In this document: piece after piece, positions 26,213 through 35,043 of the stretch | Position numbering within the stretch: the first letter of the stretch is position 1 | Layout of the letters: every line of letters starts with the position of its first letter | DNA from: Candidatus Accumulibacter conexus | GTDB lineage: Bacteria > Pseudomonadota > Gammaproteobacteria > Burkholderiales > Rhodocyclaceae | Reading direction: 5' to 3' | Length of the DNA: 64,000 nucleotides | Assembly (NCBI GenBank): GCA_017592775.1 | Contig: JAGFNJ010000001.1 | Coordinates: 62,001-126,000, forward strand | The notes under the pieces: model-generated | Database searches by the model: none | The model's input: the letters and a program-made list of their open reading frames with translations, nothing else | What the model was told of the DNA's origin: nothing | Translations under genes and position numbers: made by a program

Positions 26213-27148
26213 ATGAAAGCTCCTGAACTCGCAACACAACGCCTGGTGCTCGACCCCGCCGCTGCCGGCGACCTGCGCAACCGGCTGCGCGCCGATCCGC
26301 AGGCAGGCGTCAGGCAGGCGGCGCGACAGTTCGAGGGAATGCTGCTGCACCTGATGCTGAAGAGCATGCGCGATGCGACGCCGACCAGTGGCGTTCTGGA
26401 CAGCGAGCAGAGCCGCTTCTTCGCCGCCATCGGCGATCAGCAACTGTCGCAGGAACTGGCCTCGCAGGCCCCCCTCGGTTTCGCCGGGTTGATCGAGAGG
26501 CAACTGGCACGGCAACAAGGGGGCGTTGTGCCGGCCGTCCCGCCGGTGCTGGCCCCAGGGTCGCCAGTGCAGTCGGTACTGCCGGCAAGCCGTCCACTGT
26601 CCGGTGTTGCGGCAGCACGGACGGAGGTGCCGCGCGCGGACGCCGCGCCGCCGGAGGTCCGGGCCGACAGTGCGCAGCGTCGGCGCGATTTCGTCGACCG
26701 CGTGTGGTCGCACGCGGTCGACGCCGCGAACCGGACCGGTGTTCCGGCACACTTCCTGGTCGCCCAGTCGGCGCTCGAGAGTGGCTGGGGAAAGCGTGAG
26801 CTGCGCACTGCCGACGGCTCGCCCAGTTTCAACGTTTTCGGCATCAAGGCTGGCCGCGGGTGGTCGGGAGCGACCGTCGAAGTGCAGACGACCGAGTTCG
26901 TTGATGGCATGCCGCAGACGGTACGAGCGAAGTTCCGTGCCTACGGTTCCTATGCCGAGGCCTTCCGCGACTACGCGCAGCTTCTCAGCAACCACCCGCG
27001 CTACGCCGCCGTCATCGGGCAGCAGGATGGTGTCCAGTTTGCGCGTTCGCTGCAGCGAGCGGGCTATGCGACCGATCCGATGTATGCCGACAAGCTCGCT
27101 CGGATCATCGGTGGCAACACGTTGCGACAGGCTCTGTCTGCCGCCTGA
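26213..27148 (+). CDS. flgJ: Rod cap and peptidoglycan hydrolase FlgJ
   Basis: FlgJ caps the rod and opens peptidoglycan for it. The 311 residues contain an N-terminal rod-cap domain (about 15-105, with AARQFEGMLLHLMLKSMRDA and LDSEQSRFF), a Pro-rich linker, and a C-terminal glucosaminidase domain (about 160-305). The hydrolase domain has PAHFLVAQSALESGWGKREL, where the Glu is the expected catalytic acid, and FNVFGIKAGRGW. The frame is open from 26153; the ATG at 26213 is the likely start, though its ribosome site is weak. It ends the flgB operon. Confidence 0.94.
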   Translation: MKAPELATQRLVLDPAAAGDLRNRLRADPQAGVRQAARQFEGMLLHLMLKSMRDATPTSGVLDSEQSRFFAAIGDQQLSQELASQAPLGFAGLIERQLARQQGGVVPAVPPVLAPGSPVQSVLPASRPLSGVAAARTEVPRADAAPPEVRADSAQRRRDFVDRVWSHAVDAANRTGVPAHFLVAQSALESGWGKRELRTADGSPSFNVFGIKAGRGWSGATVEVQTTEFVDGMPQTVRAKFRAYGSYAEAFRDYAQLLSNHPRYAAVIGQQDGVQFARSLQRAGYATDPMYADKLARIIGGNTLRQALSAA

Positions 27149-27165
27149 TTTTTTCCCGCAGGGGC

Positions 27166-27192
27166 TAAACTTTCGTGCCAGGCTGCCGTTGA
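27166..27192 (+). promoter_or_regulatory. Sigma-28 (FliA) promoter of flgK-flgL
   Basis: TAAACTTT and GCCGTTGA are separated by exactly 11 bases and match the FliA consensus at seven of eight and six of eight positions. The -10 ends 27 bp before flgK, in a 71-bp gap after flgJ. It makes flgKL a late class as in other flagellar systems. Confidence 0.78.
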
Positions 27193-27219
27193 CCGAACCA
27201 TCAACCAGGAACTTATCGC

Positions 27220-29265
27220 ATGGGCTCAGGAATCCTTGGTACAGGTGTCAGCGGCCTCCTGGCCGCGCAGCACGGGTTGCAGACCACCGAGCACAACATT
27301 GCCAACGCCAACACTCCGGGTTACACGCGGCAGCGGGTGCTTCAGGGCAGCAATGCGGGTGTCAACACGGGTTCCGGCTTTCTCGGTCAGGGTACCCATG
27401 TGGCAACCATCGAGCGCGTCTACAGCCGCTTTCTCACCGAGCAGGTGGATCGTTCGCAGAGTGGCGCCAGTCAGCTCAACACCTATGCAGCACAGATCAA
27501 GCAGATCGACAACCTGCTGGCCGACAGCAGTGCCGGCCTGTCGCCGGCACTGCAGGGTTTCTTTGATGGCGTCGCACAGGTGGCGGCCAATCCGTCCCAC
27601 TTGCCGAGCCGGCAGACCCTGGTTTCCAATGCACAGGGGTTGAGCGCTCGCTACCAGTCGCTGGGCACGCAGCTCGCGCAGATGTACGACGGCATCAATG
27701 GCGAGATCAGGGACAGCGTCAAGGCCATCAACTCCTACGCCGAACAGATTGCCCTCCTCAACGAGCAGATCGGCCTCGCGCAGGCGTCCACCGGCCATTC
27801 GGCCAATGACCTCCTGGACTCCCGCGATCACCTGGTCGCCGAACTGAACACGCTGATCAGGGCGAGAAGCAGCACCAACGGCGACGGCAGCATCAACGTC
27901 TTCGTCGGCAACGGTCAGCAACTGGTCGTCGGTTCGCAGTCGATCGGTCTTGCGGTCACCGCCTCGGCGAGCGATTCAACGCGTCTGGTGGTCGGAGTGA
28001 AGAGTCGCACCGGGGTGCAGGAAATGCCGGAATCGCTGATCAACGGTGGCGCATTGGGAGGCTTGCTGGCTTTTCGCAGCGAATCGCTGGATCGGGTGAG
28101 CAGCGACCTGGGACGCAGTGCGGTCTCGCTGGCGCTGACCTTGAATGCCCAGAGCGCACTCGGACAGGATCTGCTCGGTCAATCCCTGTTGTCGCCGCCG
28201 CCGTCGGGCTTCACGTCGGAGATGTTCACGGTCGCCGAGCCCGGCGTTCGGGCCGACAGCCGGAATCCGGCTGGCAGCCCGACGGTGACTGCCGCCTTCA
28301 CGACGCCGGTGCCGTTCAGCGGCAACTTCTATACCAACCTCGTGGCGAGCGATTATCGACTCACTTCCGACGGCGCCAGCGTCACCCTGACCCGGCTGGC
28401 GGACGAGCGCCAGTGGACGGCGGCCGACCTGACCGCTCTTGACGTGCAGTTGCAGAGTGAGCCGCAGGGCTTCTCGCTCGCTTCCTCCGCGCCGTTGCCG
28501 GCAGGTGCCAGCTATCTCGTGCAGCCGACGCGCGACGCGGCGCGCAAGATCACGGTCAATCCGGCAGTGGTTGCCGATCCGCGCCTGATCCCGGCGGCCG
28601 CCCCGATCAGGACCAGTGCCGGCGCGTCCAACACCGGTTCGGCGCAGATCTCGCCCGGCAGTGTCGGGCCGGGATACGATGCTCTCGGCGCCGTCCTGCC
28701 GCTTGCCGTCGTGTACGAGAACGGCCAGTTGCGCAATTTTCCGGCCGGTACGCAGGTTTCGATCGACGGCGGTGCGCCACAGCTGATCGCCAGCACCGCC
28801 AGTGTCGTGCCGTACGCCAGCGGCGCCAGCGTAACCCTCGTCGGGTCGGCCACTACCACCCCGCCCAGCGGCATCACGTTCAGCATCAGCGGTGTGCCGA
28901 ACAACGGCGACCGCTTCGTGCTGGCGCGCAATGCCGGTGCCACCGCCGACGGTCGCAACGTCCTGGCGCTCGCGGAACTGCAGACGCGGGACACGATGTC
29001 CGGCAAGACGGCCTCGTTCCAGGAAAGCTACGCACAGTTGGTCAGCGAGAACGGTAACCGGACCAGGCAGGCACAGATCGGCGGTGAGGCGCAGCAGGCA
29101 TTGCTGAAGCAGGCACAGGAGAGCCGCGATTCGCTTTCGGGTGTCAACCTCGACGAGGAAGCCGCCAACCTGATCCGCTATCAGCAGGCCTACCAGGCGT
29201 CGGCGAAGGCGTTGCAGATTGCCACCAGCCTGTTCGACACGATCCTGGACCTCGCTGGTCGTTAA
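27220..29265 (+). CDS. flgK: Hook-filament junction protein FlgK
   Basis: FlgK is the first hook-associated protein joining hook to filament. The 681 residues have the axial N-terminus (GVSGLLAAQHGLQTTEHNIA, NANTPGYTRQRVL), a DSRDHLVAELNTLI helix and the C-terminal SGVNLDEEAANLIRYQQAYQ. The central 330-550 region is long and rich in Ser, Pro and Gly, as expected of the outward variable domains. It is larger than the enteric protein (547 residues). It starts the late hook-associated operon and is a likely client of FlgN. Confidence 0.96.
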   Translation: MGSGILGTGVSGLLAAQHGLQTTEHNIANANTPGYTRQRVLQGSNAGVNTGSGFLGQGTHVATIERVYSRFLTEQVDRSQSGASQLNTYAAQIKQIDNLLADSSAGLSPALQGFFDGVAQVAANPSHLPSRQTLVSNAQGLSARYQSLGTQLAQMYDGINGEIRDSVKAINSYAEQIALLNEQIGLAQASTGHSANDLLDSRDHLVAELNTLIRARSSTNGDGSINVFVGNGQQLVVGSQSIGLAVTASASDSTRLVVGVKSRTGVQEMPESLINGGALGGLLAFRSESLDRVSSDLGRSAVSLALTLNAQSALGQDLLGQSLLSPPPSGFTSEMFTVAEPGVRADSRNPAGSPTVTAAFTTPVPFSGNFYTNLVASDYRLTSDGASVTLTRLADERQWTAADLTALDVQLQSEPQGFSLASSAPLPAGASYLVQPTRDAARKITVNPAVVADPRLIPAAAPIRTSAGASNTGSAQISPGSVGPGYDALGAVLPLAVVYENGQLRNFPAGTQVSIDGGAPQLIASTASVVPYASGASVTLVGSATTTPPSGITFSISGVPNNGDRFVLARNAGATADGRNVLALAELQTRDTMSGKTASFQESYAQLVSENGNRTRQAQIGGEAQQALLKQAQESRDSLSGVNLDEEAANLIRYQQAYQASAKALQIATSLFDTILDLAGR

Positions 29266-29383
29266 CGTGGCAAGTTGATCATGGTGTCGCGCATGGCCGG
29301 ATCGGGTGCGCTGCGCGTGGACGGTGATTGCTGGCCATCCTTCTTGTTTGGCGAAATTGAAGTGACAGAGGTAGGAGGACTGG

Positions 29384-30733
29384 ATGCGCATCAGTACCAG
29401 CCAGCTTTACGCAGCGGGCGCAAACGGAATCGAGCGCCGGCAGAACCAGCTCCTCAGGCTGCAGGAGCAACTGTCCAGCGGGCGCCGGCTACTGACCCCG
29501 GCTGACGATCCGGTGGCCGCGGCGCGGGCGCTGGAAGTCACGCAGGCGAAGGAGATCGGCGCCCAGTACGCGCGCAATCAGGGCATCGCTACCGACCGCC
29601 TGCGGCTCGTCGACAGCCAGTTGACGAGTCTGACCGAGGTCTTGCAGAGCGTTCGCAGTCGCGTCGTCCAGGCCGGCAACACAGTCCTTTCCGACACGGA
29701 TCGGCAGGCGATTGCCAGCGAACTCGAGGCGCGTTTCGAAGAGATGCTCGGCATCGCCAACAGCCGCAGCGCCGAGGGGGAGTACCTGTTCTCCGGTCAC
29801 CGCGGGTCGACGATGCCGTTTGCCCGTGGCGCCGCGGTGCCGCCGGCGACGACCGGCTTCGTCAGCTATTCCGGCGACGATGGTGAGCGCCTGCTGCAGG
29901 TGGCTGCGTCGCAGCAGATGGCGACCAGTGTCGCCGGCAGCGAACTGTTCATGCAGCTTCGTGACGGCAACGGCAGTTTCGTCGCCGCCGCCAGTGGCAA
30001 CGGGACAGCCCTGCCGAACCAGGGAAGCGGCGTCATCGGGCAGGGTTCGGTGCTCGACCAGGGGCAGTGGGCGGCCGCGGTGAACGGCGGCTTTGCCTGG
30101 CAGGGAACGGACGATCGCGCCCTGCAGATTCGCTTCTCATCGGTCGCCGGGGTGAGCAGCTATCAGCTTTTCGACCTCTCGCAGCCAGCGCCACCGGCGA
30201 CACCGCTGCCGGCAACGGCGGTCGGCCCGGTCCTGCCCTTCACGCCGGGGCAGGCGATCCCGCTGGTCACGACGCAACCGCCGGCGCCGTCGGCAGGGAT
30301 CGACTTCGGCGCCCAAGTGGTGATCACCGGGTCGCCAGCTGCCGGTGACACCTTCAGCATCCGGCCCAGTGTCAACAAGAGCGCCTTCCAGACCTTGCAG
30401 GAGACGATCGACCTGCTGCGTCTGCCGCTCGACTCGGGTACGGCGCGTACCGACTTTACCGGCAAGATGCAGGGGCACCTGGCGGGCATCGATCAGGCGC
30501 TGGCGAAGGCCGGCGAGGTGCAGTCCCGCGTCGGCACCCGCCTGCAGACTCTCGAGGATCTGAGCGACAACGCCACCGTCCTCGACATCCAGTATCAGCA
30601 GACGCTGTCTGATCTCGTCGACCTCGACTACGTGCGCGCGATCTCGGACTTCACCAGGGAGCAGGTCAGCCTCGAGGCGGCGCAGAAGTCCTTCGTCGCC
30701 ATCAGCGGGCTGAGCCTGTTCAAATACCTGTGA
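29384..30733 (+). CDS. flgL: Hook-filament junction protein FlgL
   Basis: FlgL is the second junction protein. The 449 residues begin MRISTSQLYAAGANGIERRQ and contain QEQLSSGRRLLTPADDPVAA, the EGEYLFSGHRGSTMPF turn and a C-terminal axial helix (VRAISDFTREQVSLEAAQKS). A GTAGGAGG ribosome site precedes the ATG. The 118-bp gap to flgK holds no promoter with correct spacing. The stop overlaps the next gene (GTGA). Confidence 0.95.
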   Translation: MRISTSQLYAAGANGIERRQNQLLRLQEQLSSGRRLLTPADDPVAAARALEVTQAKEIGAQYARNQGIATDRLRLVDSQLTSLTEVLQSVRSRVVQAGNTVLSDTDRQAIASELEARFEEMLGIANSRSAEGEYLFSGHRGSTMPFARGAAVPPATTGFVSYSGDDGERLLQVAASQQMATSVAGSELFMQLRDGNGSFVAAASGNGTALPNQGSGVIGQGSVLDQGQWAAAVNGGFAWQGTDDRALQIRFSSVAGVSSYQLFDLSQPAPPATPLPATAVGPVLPFTPGQAIPLVTTQPPAPSAGIDFGAQVVITGSPAAGDTFSIRPSVNKSAFQTLQETIDLLRLPLDSGTARTDFTGKMQGHLAGIDQALAKAGEVQSRVGTRLQTLEDLSDNATVLDIQYQQTLSDLVDLDYVRAISDFTREQVSLEAAQKSFVAISGLSLFKYL

Positions 30734-31281
30734 GCCGCGGCCCCTCTCTGCGCGTTGCCGGGGCGTGCCTGTCCCTGGCGCTGCTCGGTGCCTGCGGCAC
30801 GGTTGACTGGAACGGGCAGCCGGCGCCGGTCAGCCAGCCTTACGACCACGCCTTCACGCAGGCTCCCAACCCGACGGCAAGCCTGCCGCCGGTAAAGGCA
30901 CTTGCTCTCGCCGGGTCGGTCGGCTACATGGCGAGCCAGTACGGCGGGCCGTCACAATACCTCTACTTCAGCGCTGCGGCGGCAGTTGCCGCCTACGTCA
31001 TCTACGATCCGCTGGCGCCCAACTGGACGATCGAGGAGACCATGCTCGAAGGGGACACCTATCGGCTGGCGATGCGTGCCAAGAGTTTCCGTATCGGCGG
31101 CGATGGCGAATCGGGGCTGATCTTCAAGCGGCGCGCGCTGCAGTTGCAGCGGCAGCGCGGTTTCGCCGCCTACCGGGTGCTCGACTACTCGGAAGGAATC
31201 GAATCGAGTACGCCGTTCACGCATCGCTATGCGGAAGGGGTCTTTCAACTGGTATCGGCCGACCCCGCGCGCAGGCCTTGA
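30730..31281 (+). CDS. Predicted lipoprotein of unknown function coupled to flgL
   Basis: This 183-residue product has a lipoprotein signal ending LALLGAC. A hydrophobic stretch follows near residues 57-90 (ALALAGSVGYMASQYGG, YFSAAAAVAAYVIYDPLAP), then a mainly beta C-terminal part (WTIEETMLEGDTYRLAMRAK, GLIFKRRALQLQRQRGF). No family is recognised. It starts with a GTG overlapping the flgL stop by 4 bp, so it is translated with the hook-associated operon. A flagellar envelope role is possible but rests only on position. No terminator is evident after it. Confidence 0.75.
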   Translation: MSRGPSLRVAGACLSLALLGACGTVDWNGQPAPVSQPYDHAFTQAPNPTASLPPVKALALAGSVGYMASQYGGPSQYLYFSAAAAVAAYVIYDPLAPNWTIEETMLEGDTYRLAMRAKSFRIGGDGESGLIFKRRALQLQRQRGFAAYRVLDYSEGIESSTPFTHRYAEGVFQLVSADPARRP

Positions 31282-31428
31282 GCCGAGTGGCGGCCGGGCG
31301 AGCATGCCGGCGCCAACGGGTGCCGCAAGGCATCGCCAGCGTACCCGCGCCGGAGACGAGTGCCGACGGGCAGACGGGCCAACGCTTGACCCCTGCGGCT
31401 TCGCTGGTGGGCCATCCCTCCCTCGCCG

Positions 31429-31725
31429 TCAACTGCCGACGTCGTCGGCCGGACGCTGTCGCGACAGTTCGCGGATGATCCCAGCGACGGACCAGAGCAT
31501 CAGCGCGAAGCCAGCCGCCACCGTCAGGACGGCAGTCGTCGTGCCGGTCGGGAAATCCGGAATGAACAGCGTCTGCCGTCGGGCCAGCCACATCAGGCCG
31601 CTGGCCAGGATCAGCGTGCCGGCGACGTCGAGCAGCGCGTAGAGCATGACCTTCGCGGTGACGCGCGGGCGGTGACGGCGGTCCATGCCGTGTTCTAGCA
31701 GCGCGTTCCGCCAGGTCGATGACAT
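31429..31725 (-). CDS. Small two-helix membrane protein, unknown function
   Basis: The product has a basic N-terminus (RRHRPRVTAK) and two membrane segments, ALLDVAGTLILASGLMWLA and AVLTVAAGFALMLWSVAGII, joined by a short loop (LFIPDFPTGTT). From the ATG at 31725 it is 98 residues; ATGs at 31761 and 31686 are also possible. No family is recognised. It stands alone between the flagellar block and metG and is leftward like metG. The regularly spaced helices make it more likely a real gene than a chance frame. Confidence 0.6.
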   Translation of the reverse strand: MSSTWRNALLEHGMDRRHRPRVTAKVMLYALLDVAGTLILASGLMWLARRQTLFIPDFPTGTTTAVLTVAAGFALMLWSVAGIIRELSRQRPADDVGS

Positions 31726-31856
31726 GAAATCGCTTCGTCTCGCGCCATGCTGCGTTGCCAATCCTCGCCGTGGCTGCGGCCACGGCCATGGACTGCGCCT
31801 TGCCTGGAACGGGAATGCATCGATTTCACGGCCAGTCGCCTTGACGGAACGAGCTG

Positions 31857-33965
31857 TCAGCGGACGCGCATGCCGGGCTGCGCCCCGTCATCCGGCGCCA
31901 GGAGGAAGATGCCGGGAGTCTCGCCGGCGGGGTCCGAGGCGGCAAGGATCATGCCTTCGGACAGGCCGAACTTCATCTTGCGCGGTGCCAGGTTGGCGAC
32001 CATCACCGTCAGCCTGCCGACCAGGCCCGCCGGGTCGTACGCCGCCTTGATGCCGGCAAAGACCTGTCGTGTCCCGAGCGGGCCGACATCGAGCAGCAGC
32101 CGCAGGAGCTTGTCGGCGCCTTCGACCTGATCGGCCTCGCTGATGCGGGCGATGCGCAGATCGACGCCGAGGAAGTCGTCGATGCTGATGTGCGGCCCGG
32201 CGGCCGGTGTCGCCACGGCCGCCTGCGCGACGGCAATGGCGGCCGCCTTCTCCTGGTGCTCGGCGTGCTTCTGTGGCGCTGCCGGCGGGGTGGCTGCCAG
32301 CGACTCGCGATTGGCGGCCAGCAGGGCATCGATCTGCTGCTTGTCCACCCGTGTCAGCAGGTGCTGGTAGGTGTTGATGACATGCCCGGCTGCGAGGACC
32401 GTGGCCGTGTCGTCCCAGAGCAGTGGCGCGACGTTGAGGAAGGCTTCGGTCTTCGCGGCGAGCGCGGGCAGGACCGGCTTGAGCAGGATCGCCAACAGGC
32501 GGAAGAGATTGAGCGCGTTGCTGCAGGCCGCCTGCAGTTCGCCTTCGCGACCCGGCTGGCGCGCGAGTTCCCAGGGCTTGACGCTGTCCACATACTGGTT
32601 GGCGAGATCGGTCAGCGCCATGATCTCGCGGATCGCCTTGCCGAACTCGCGCGCCTCGTAGTGCTCGGCGATCGGCCGGCGGCGTTCGCGTATCGCCTGG
32701 ATGGCCGGCAGCGATTCGTCGCAGGTGCACAGGCGGCCGCCGAACTTGCGGACGATGAATCCGGCCGAGCGGCTGGCGATGTTGACGAACTTGCCGACCA
32801 GATCCGAGTTGACGCGGGCGATGAAGTCGTCGAGGTTGAGGTCGATGTCCTCCATCGAGCTACCGAGCTTGGCGGCGTAGTAGTAGCGCAGCCACTCCGG
32901 GTCGAGGCCCAGGGCGAGGTAGCTGGTGGCGGTGATGAAGGTGCCGCGCGACTTCGACATCTTGGATCCGTCGACGGTCAGGAAGCCGTGCGCGAAGACC
33001 TTGCTCGGCGTCCGGTAGCCCGCATGCTCGAGTTCGGCCGGCCAGAACAGCGCATGGAAGTAGAGGATGTCCTTGCCGATGAAGTGGTAGAGTTCGGTCG
33101 TCGAGTCCGGCCGCCAGTACTCGTCGAAATCAAGGCCCTGGCGCGCACACAGATGGCGGAAGGCGCCCATGTAACCGATCGGCGCGTCGAGCCAGACGTA
33201 GAAGTACTTGCCCGGCGCATCCGGGATCTCGAAACCGAAGTAGGGGGCATCGCGCGAAATGTCCCAGTCGGTGAGGCGGTTCTCGTCGGTGTCGCCCAGC
33301 CACTCCTGCAGCTTGTTCGCCGCTTCGGTCTGCAGGCGGCCCTCGGCCTGCGTCCAGCGCCGCAGAAAGGCTTGGCAACGGGGATCCGAGAGGCGGAAAA
33401 AGAAGTGTTCGGACTGGCGCAGCTCCGGGCGCGCGCCGGAGACCGCCGAGTAGGGGTTCTTCAGTTCGTCGGCGGTGTAGGCGGCACCGCAGCTCTCGCA
33501 GTTGTCACCGTACTGGTCGGCGGCGCCGCACTTCGGGCATTCGCCCTTGATGAAGCGGTCGGGCAGGAACATCTGCTTCAGCGGATCGTAGTACTGCTCG
33601 ATCGTGCGTGTCTCGATCAGCCCGGCGGCGCGCAGTCGCGCGTAGATCTCGTTGGCGCAGGCGCGGGTTTCCGGCGAATGGGTCGTGTAATAGTTGTCGA
33701 AGCCGATGTGGAAGCCAGCGAAGTCGCGCGTGTGCTCGCCATGCACACGTTCGATCAATGCCTCCGGAGTGATCCCTTCCTGCTCGGCGCGCAACATGAT
33801 CGGCGTTCCGTGCGTGTCGTCGGCGCAGACGTACCAGCACTCGTGCCCGCGCATCTTCTGGAAGCGTACCCAGATGTCGGTCTGGATGTACTCGACGAGA
33901 TGGCCGAGATGAATGGCGCCGTTGGCATAGGGCAGTGCGGATGTGACCAGGATCTTGCGTGTCAT
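31857..33965 (-). CDS. metG: Methionyl-tRNA synthetase
   Basis: The enzyme charges initiator and elongator tRNA-Met. The 702 residues show the HIGH-type motif ([14 protein letters not shown]), the zinc-binding insert with CPKC and CESC cysteine pairs, the KMSKS loop ([10 protein letters not shown]), the anticodon-binding helices, and a C-terminal tRNA-binding OB domain (about 595-702, with [16 protein letters not shown] and [18 protein letters not shown]). The length is that of the long, dimeric bacterial form. The ATG at 33965 starts the family N-terminus [17 protein letters not shown]; frame further upstream is non-homologous. Confidence 0.97.
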   Translation of the reverse strand: MTRKILVTSALPYANGAIHLGHLVEYIQTDIWVRFQKMRGHECWYVCADDTHGTPIMLRAEQEGITPEALIERVHGEHTRDFAGFHIGFDNYYTTHSPETRACANEIYARLRAAGLIETRTIEQYYDPLKQMFLPDRFIKGECPKCGAADQYGDNCESCGAAYTADELKNPYSAVSGARPELRQSEHFFFRLSDPRCQAFLRRWTQAEGRLQTEAANKLQEWLGDTDENRLTDWDISRDAPYFGFEIPDAPGKYFYVWLDAPIGYMGAFRHLCARQGLDFDEYWRPDSTTELYHFIGKDILYFHALFWPAELEHAGYRTPSKVFAHGFLTVDGSKMSKSRGTFITATSYLALGLDPEWLRYYYAAKLGSSMEDIDLNLDDFIARVNSDLVGKFVNIASRSAGFIVRKFGGRLCTCDESLPAIQAIRERRRPIAEHYEAREFGKAIREIMALTDLANQYVDSVKPWELARQPGREGELQAACSNALNLFRLLAILLKPVLPALAAKTEAFLNVAPLLWDDTATVLAAGHVINTYQHLLTRVDKQQIDALLAANRESLAATPPAAPQKHAEHQEKAAAIAVAQAAVATPAAGPHISIDDFLGVDLRIARISEADQVEGADKLLRLLLDVGPLGTRQVFAGIKAAYDPAGLVGRLTVMVANLAPRKMKFGLSEGMILAASDPAGETPGIFLLAPDDGAQPGMRVR

Positions 33966-34058
33966 CGGCGTCGGTGCAAACGGGCAAAGGGGGCATTCTA
34001 CCAAACGGGCCTTGCCGCGCAGGCTTCATCTGCAGACGCCGCCAGCCTTGCCATGCCC

Positions 34059-35006
34059 TCAATGCCAGCCGCGCAGCATCGCGATGCCGTGAGCGCCGTG
34101 GCTGCAGGCTTCGGCCAGTAGCTCCGGCTGCATGCCACCGAGCGCATAGAGCGGCAGTGGCGAGCGCCCGCCGAGCTGGGCGAAGCGCTGCCAGCCGATG
34201 CCGGCAGCCTGCGGGTGGCTCGGTGTCGGCAGGACCGGGCCCAGGACGGCAAAGTCGAGCTGCAACCGGGCTGCCTGCGCGAGTTCGTCGGCGTCGTGGC
34301 AGGAAGCTGCCACCAGCGGAAATTGCGGCTTCTCCTGGATCCGCCAGAGCTGGGCCGAAGAGAGGTGGATGCCGTGCGCGGCGACCGCTGTCGCGAGCTG
34401 CAGGTCGTCGTTCACCAGGATCCTGGCTGCGGGATGGGCTTCCGCGAGCTGCATGACGCGGCGGGCGAAGTCGAGCCGCACATTCACCGGCAGCGTCTTG
34501 TCGCGTACCTGGATCAGTCGCAGGCCGTCGCGGAGTGCCTTCCCGAGGCGCTCGAGTTCGCCCTCGATGCCGTTTTCGCTGGCGTTGGTCAGGGCGTAGA
34601 CCGGCGGCAGCGCCAGCGCGCGCAGGATCGGCCCGTTCGCCGGCAGGATCGGCGCGACGCTTGCCGCCTGCCCGGTGGGCAGCCAGACGAGGCCGCTGTG
34701 CTCGATCGCTGCAGCCTCGCCACGCCAGGCGTTGACGCGGAAGAAGCGCAGACGGACCGTCGCGTGCGGATAGCTGAACTCGCAGCAGACCCAGGGCCAT
34801 GCCTGTTCGACGCCAATCCCGAGTTCCTCCTGCAGCTCCCGTTGCAGCGCGGCGTGCGCCGTCTCGCCAGCTTCCACCTTGCCGCCCGGAAACTCCCAGT
34901 AGCCGGCGTAGGGTTTTCCCGGCGGGCGCTGCGCGAGAAGAAACTCGGGCGCGGCGGGATCGCCGCGCAGCAGGACCCCTGCCGCGACTTCGGTGATCAC
35001 GCCCAT
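34059..35006 (-). CDS. Nudix hydrolase fused to a ThiE-like domain
   Basis: This two-domain protein of 315 residues has an N-terminal MutT-type Nudix domain with a complete Nudix box (GGKVEAGETAHAALQRELQE followed by ELGI, residues 41-64). The C-terminal domain (about 130-315) resembles thiamine-phosphate synthase, with LIQVRDKTLP, HGIHLSSAQL, DFAVLGPVLPTPSHP and LYALGGM. Such fusions are known in beta- and gammaproteobacteria, where the Nudix part is expected to clean oxidised nucleotides. Whether the ThiE-like part is active is unsettled. The start at 35006 gives the family N-terminus (MGVITEVAAGVLL). It lies between metG and an ATPase gene, all leftward. Confidence 0.9.
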   Translation of the reverse strand: MGVITEVAAGVLLRGDPAAPEFLLAQRPPGKPYAGYWEFPGGKVEAGETAHAALQRELQEELGIGVEQAWPWVCCEFSYPHATVRLRFFRVNAWRGEAAAIEHSGLVWLPTGQAASVAPILPANGPILRALALPPVYALTNASENGIEGELERLGKALRDGLRLIQVRDKTLPVNVRLDFARRVMQLAEAHPAARILVNDDLQLATAVAAHGIHLSSAQLWRIQEKPQFPLVAASCHDADELAQAARLQLDFAVLGPVLPTPSHPQAAGIGWQRFAQLGGRSPLPLYALGGMQPELLAEACSHGAHGIAMLRGWH

Positions 35007-35043
35007 CGCTGTCGGCGCCGGGCGCCGTGCCGAGTGCCGGTGC

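Noticed and set aside
29331..29360. Sigma-54-like TGG...TTGC sequence in the flgK-flgL gap
   Set aside because: GG and GC are nine bases apart instead of ten, which normally abolishes sigma-54 recognition.
32190..34121. A 643-codon frame antisense to metG, and similar long frames antisense to the MCP (3091-5025) and dnaE (48177-51620)
   Set aside because: They mirror well-conserved genes, lack domains and have no ribosome sites. Long antisense frames are common at this GC content.
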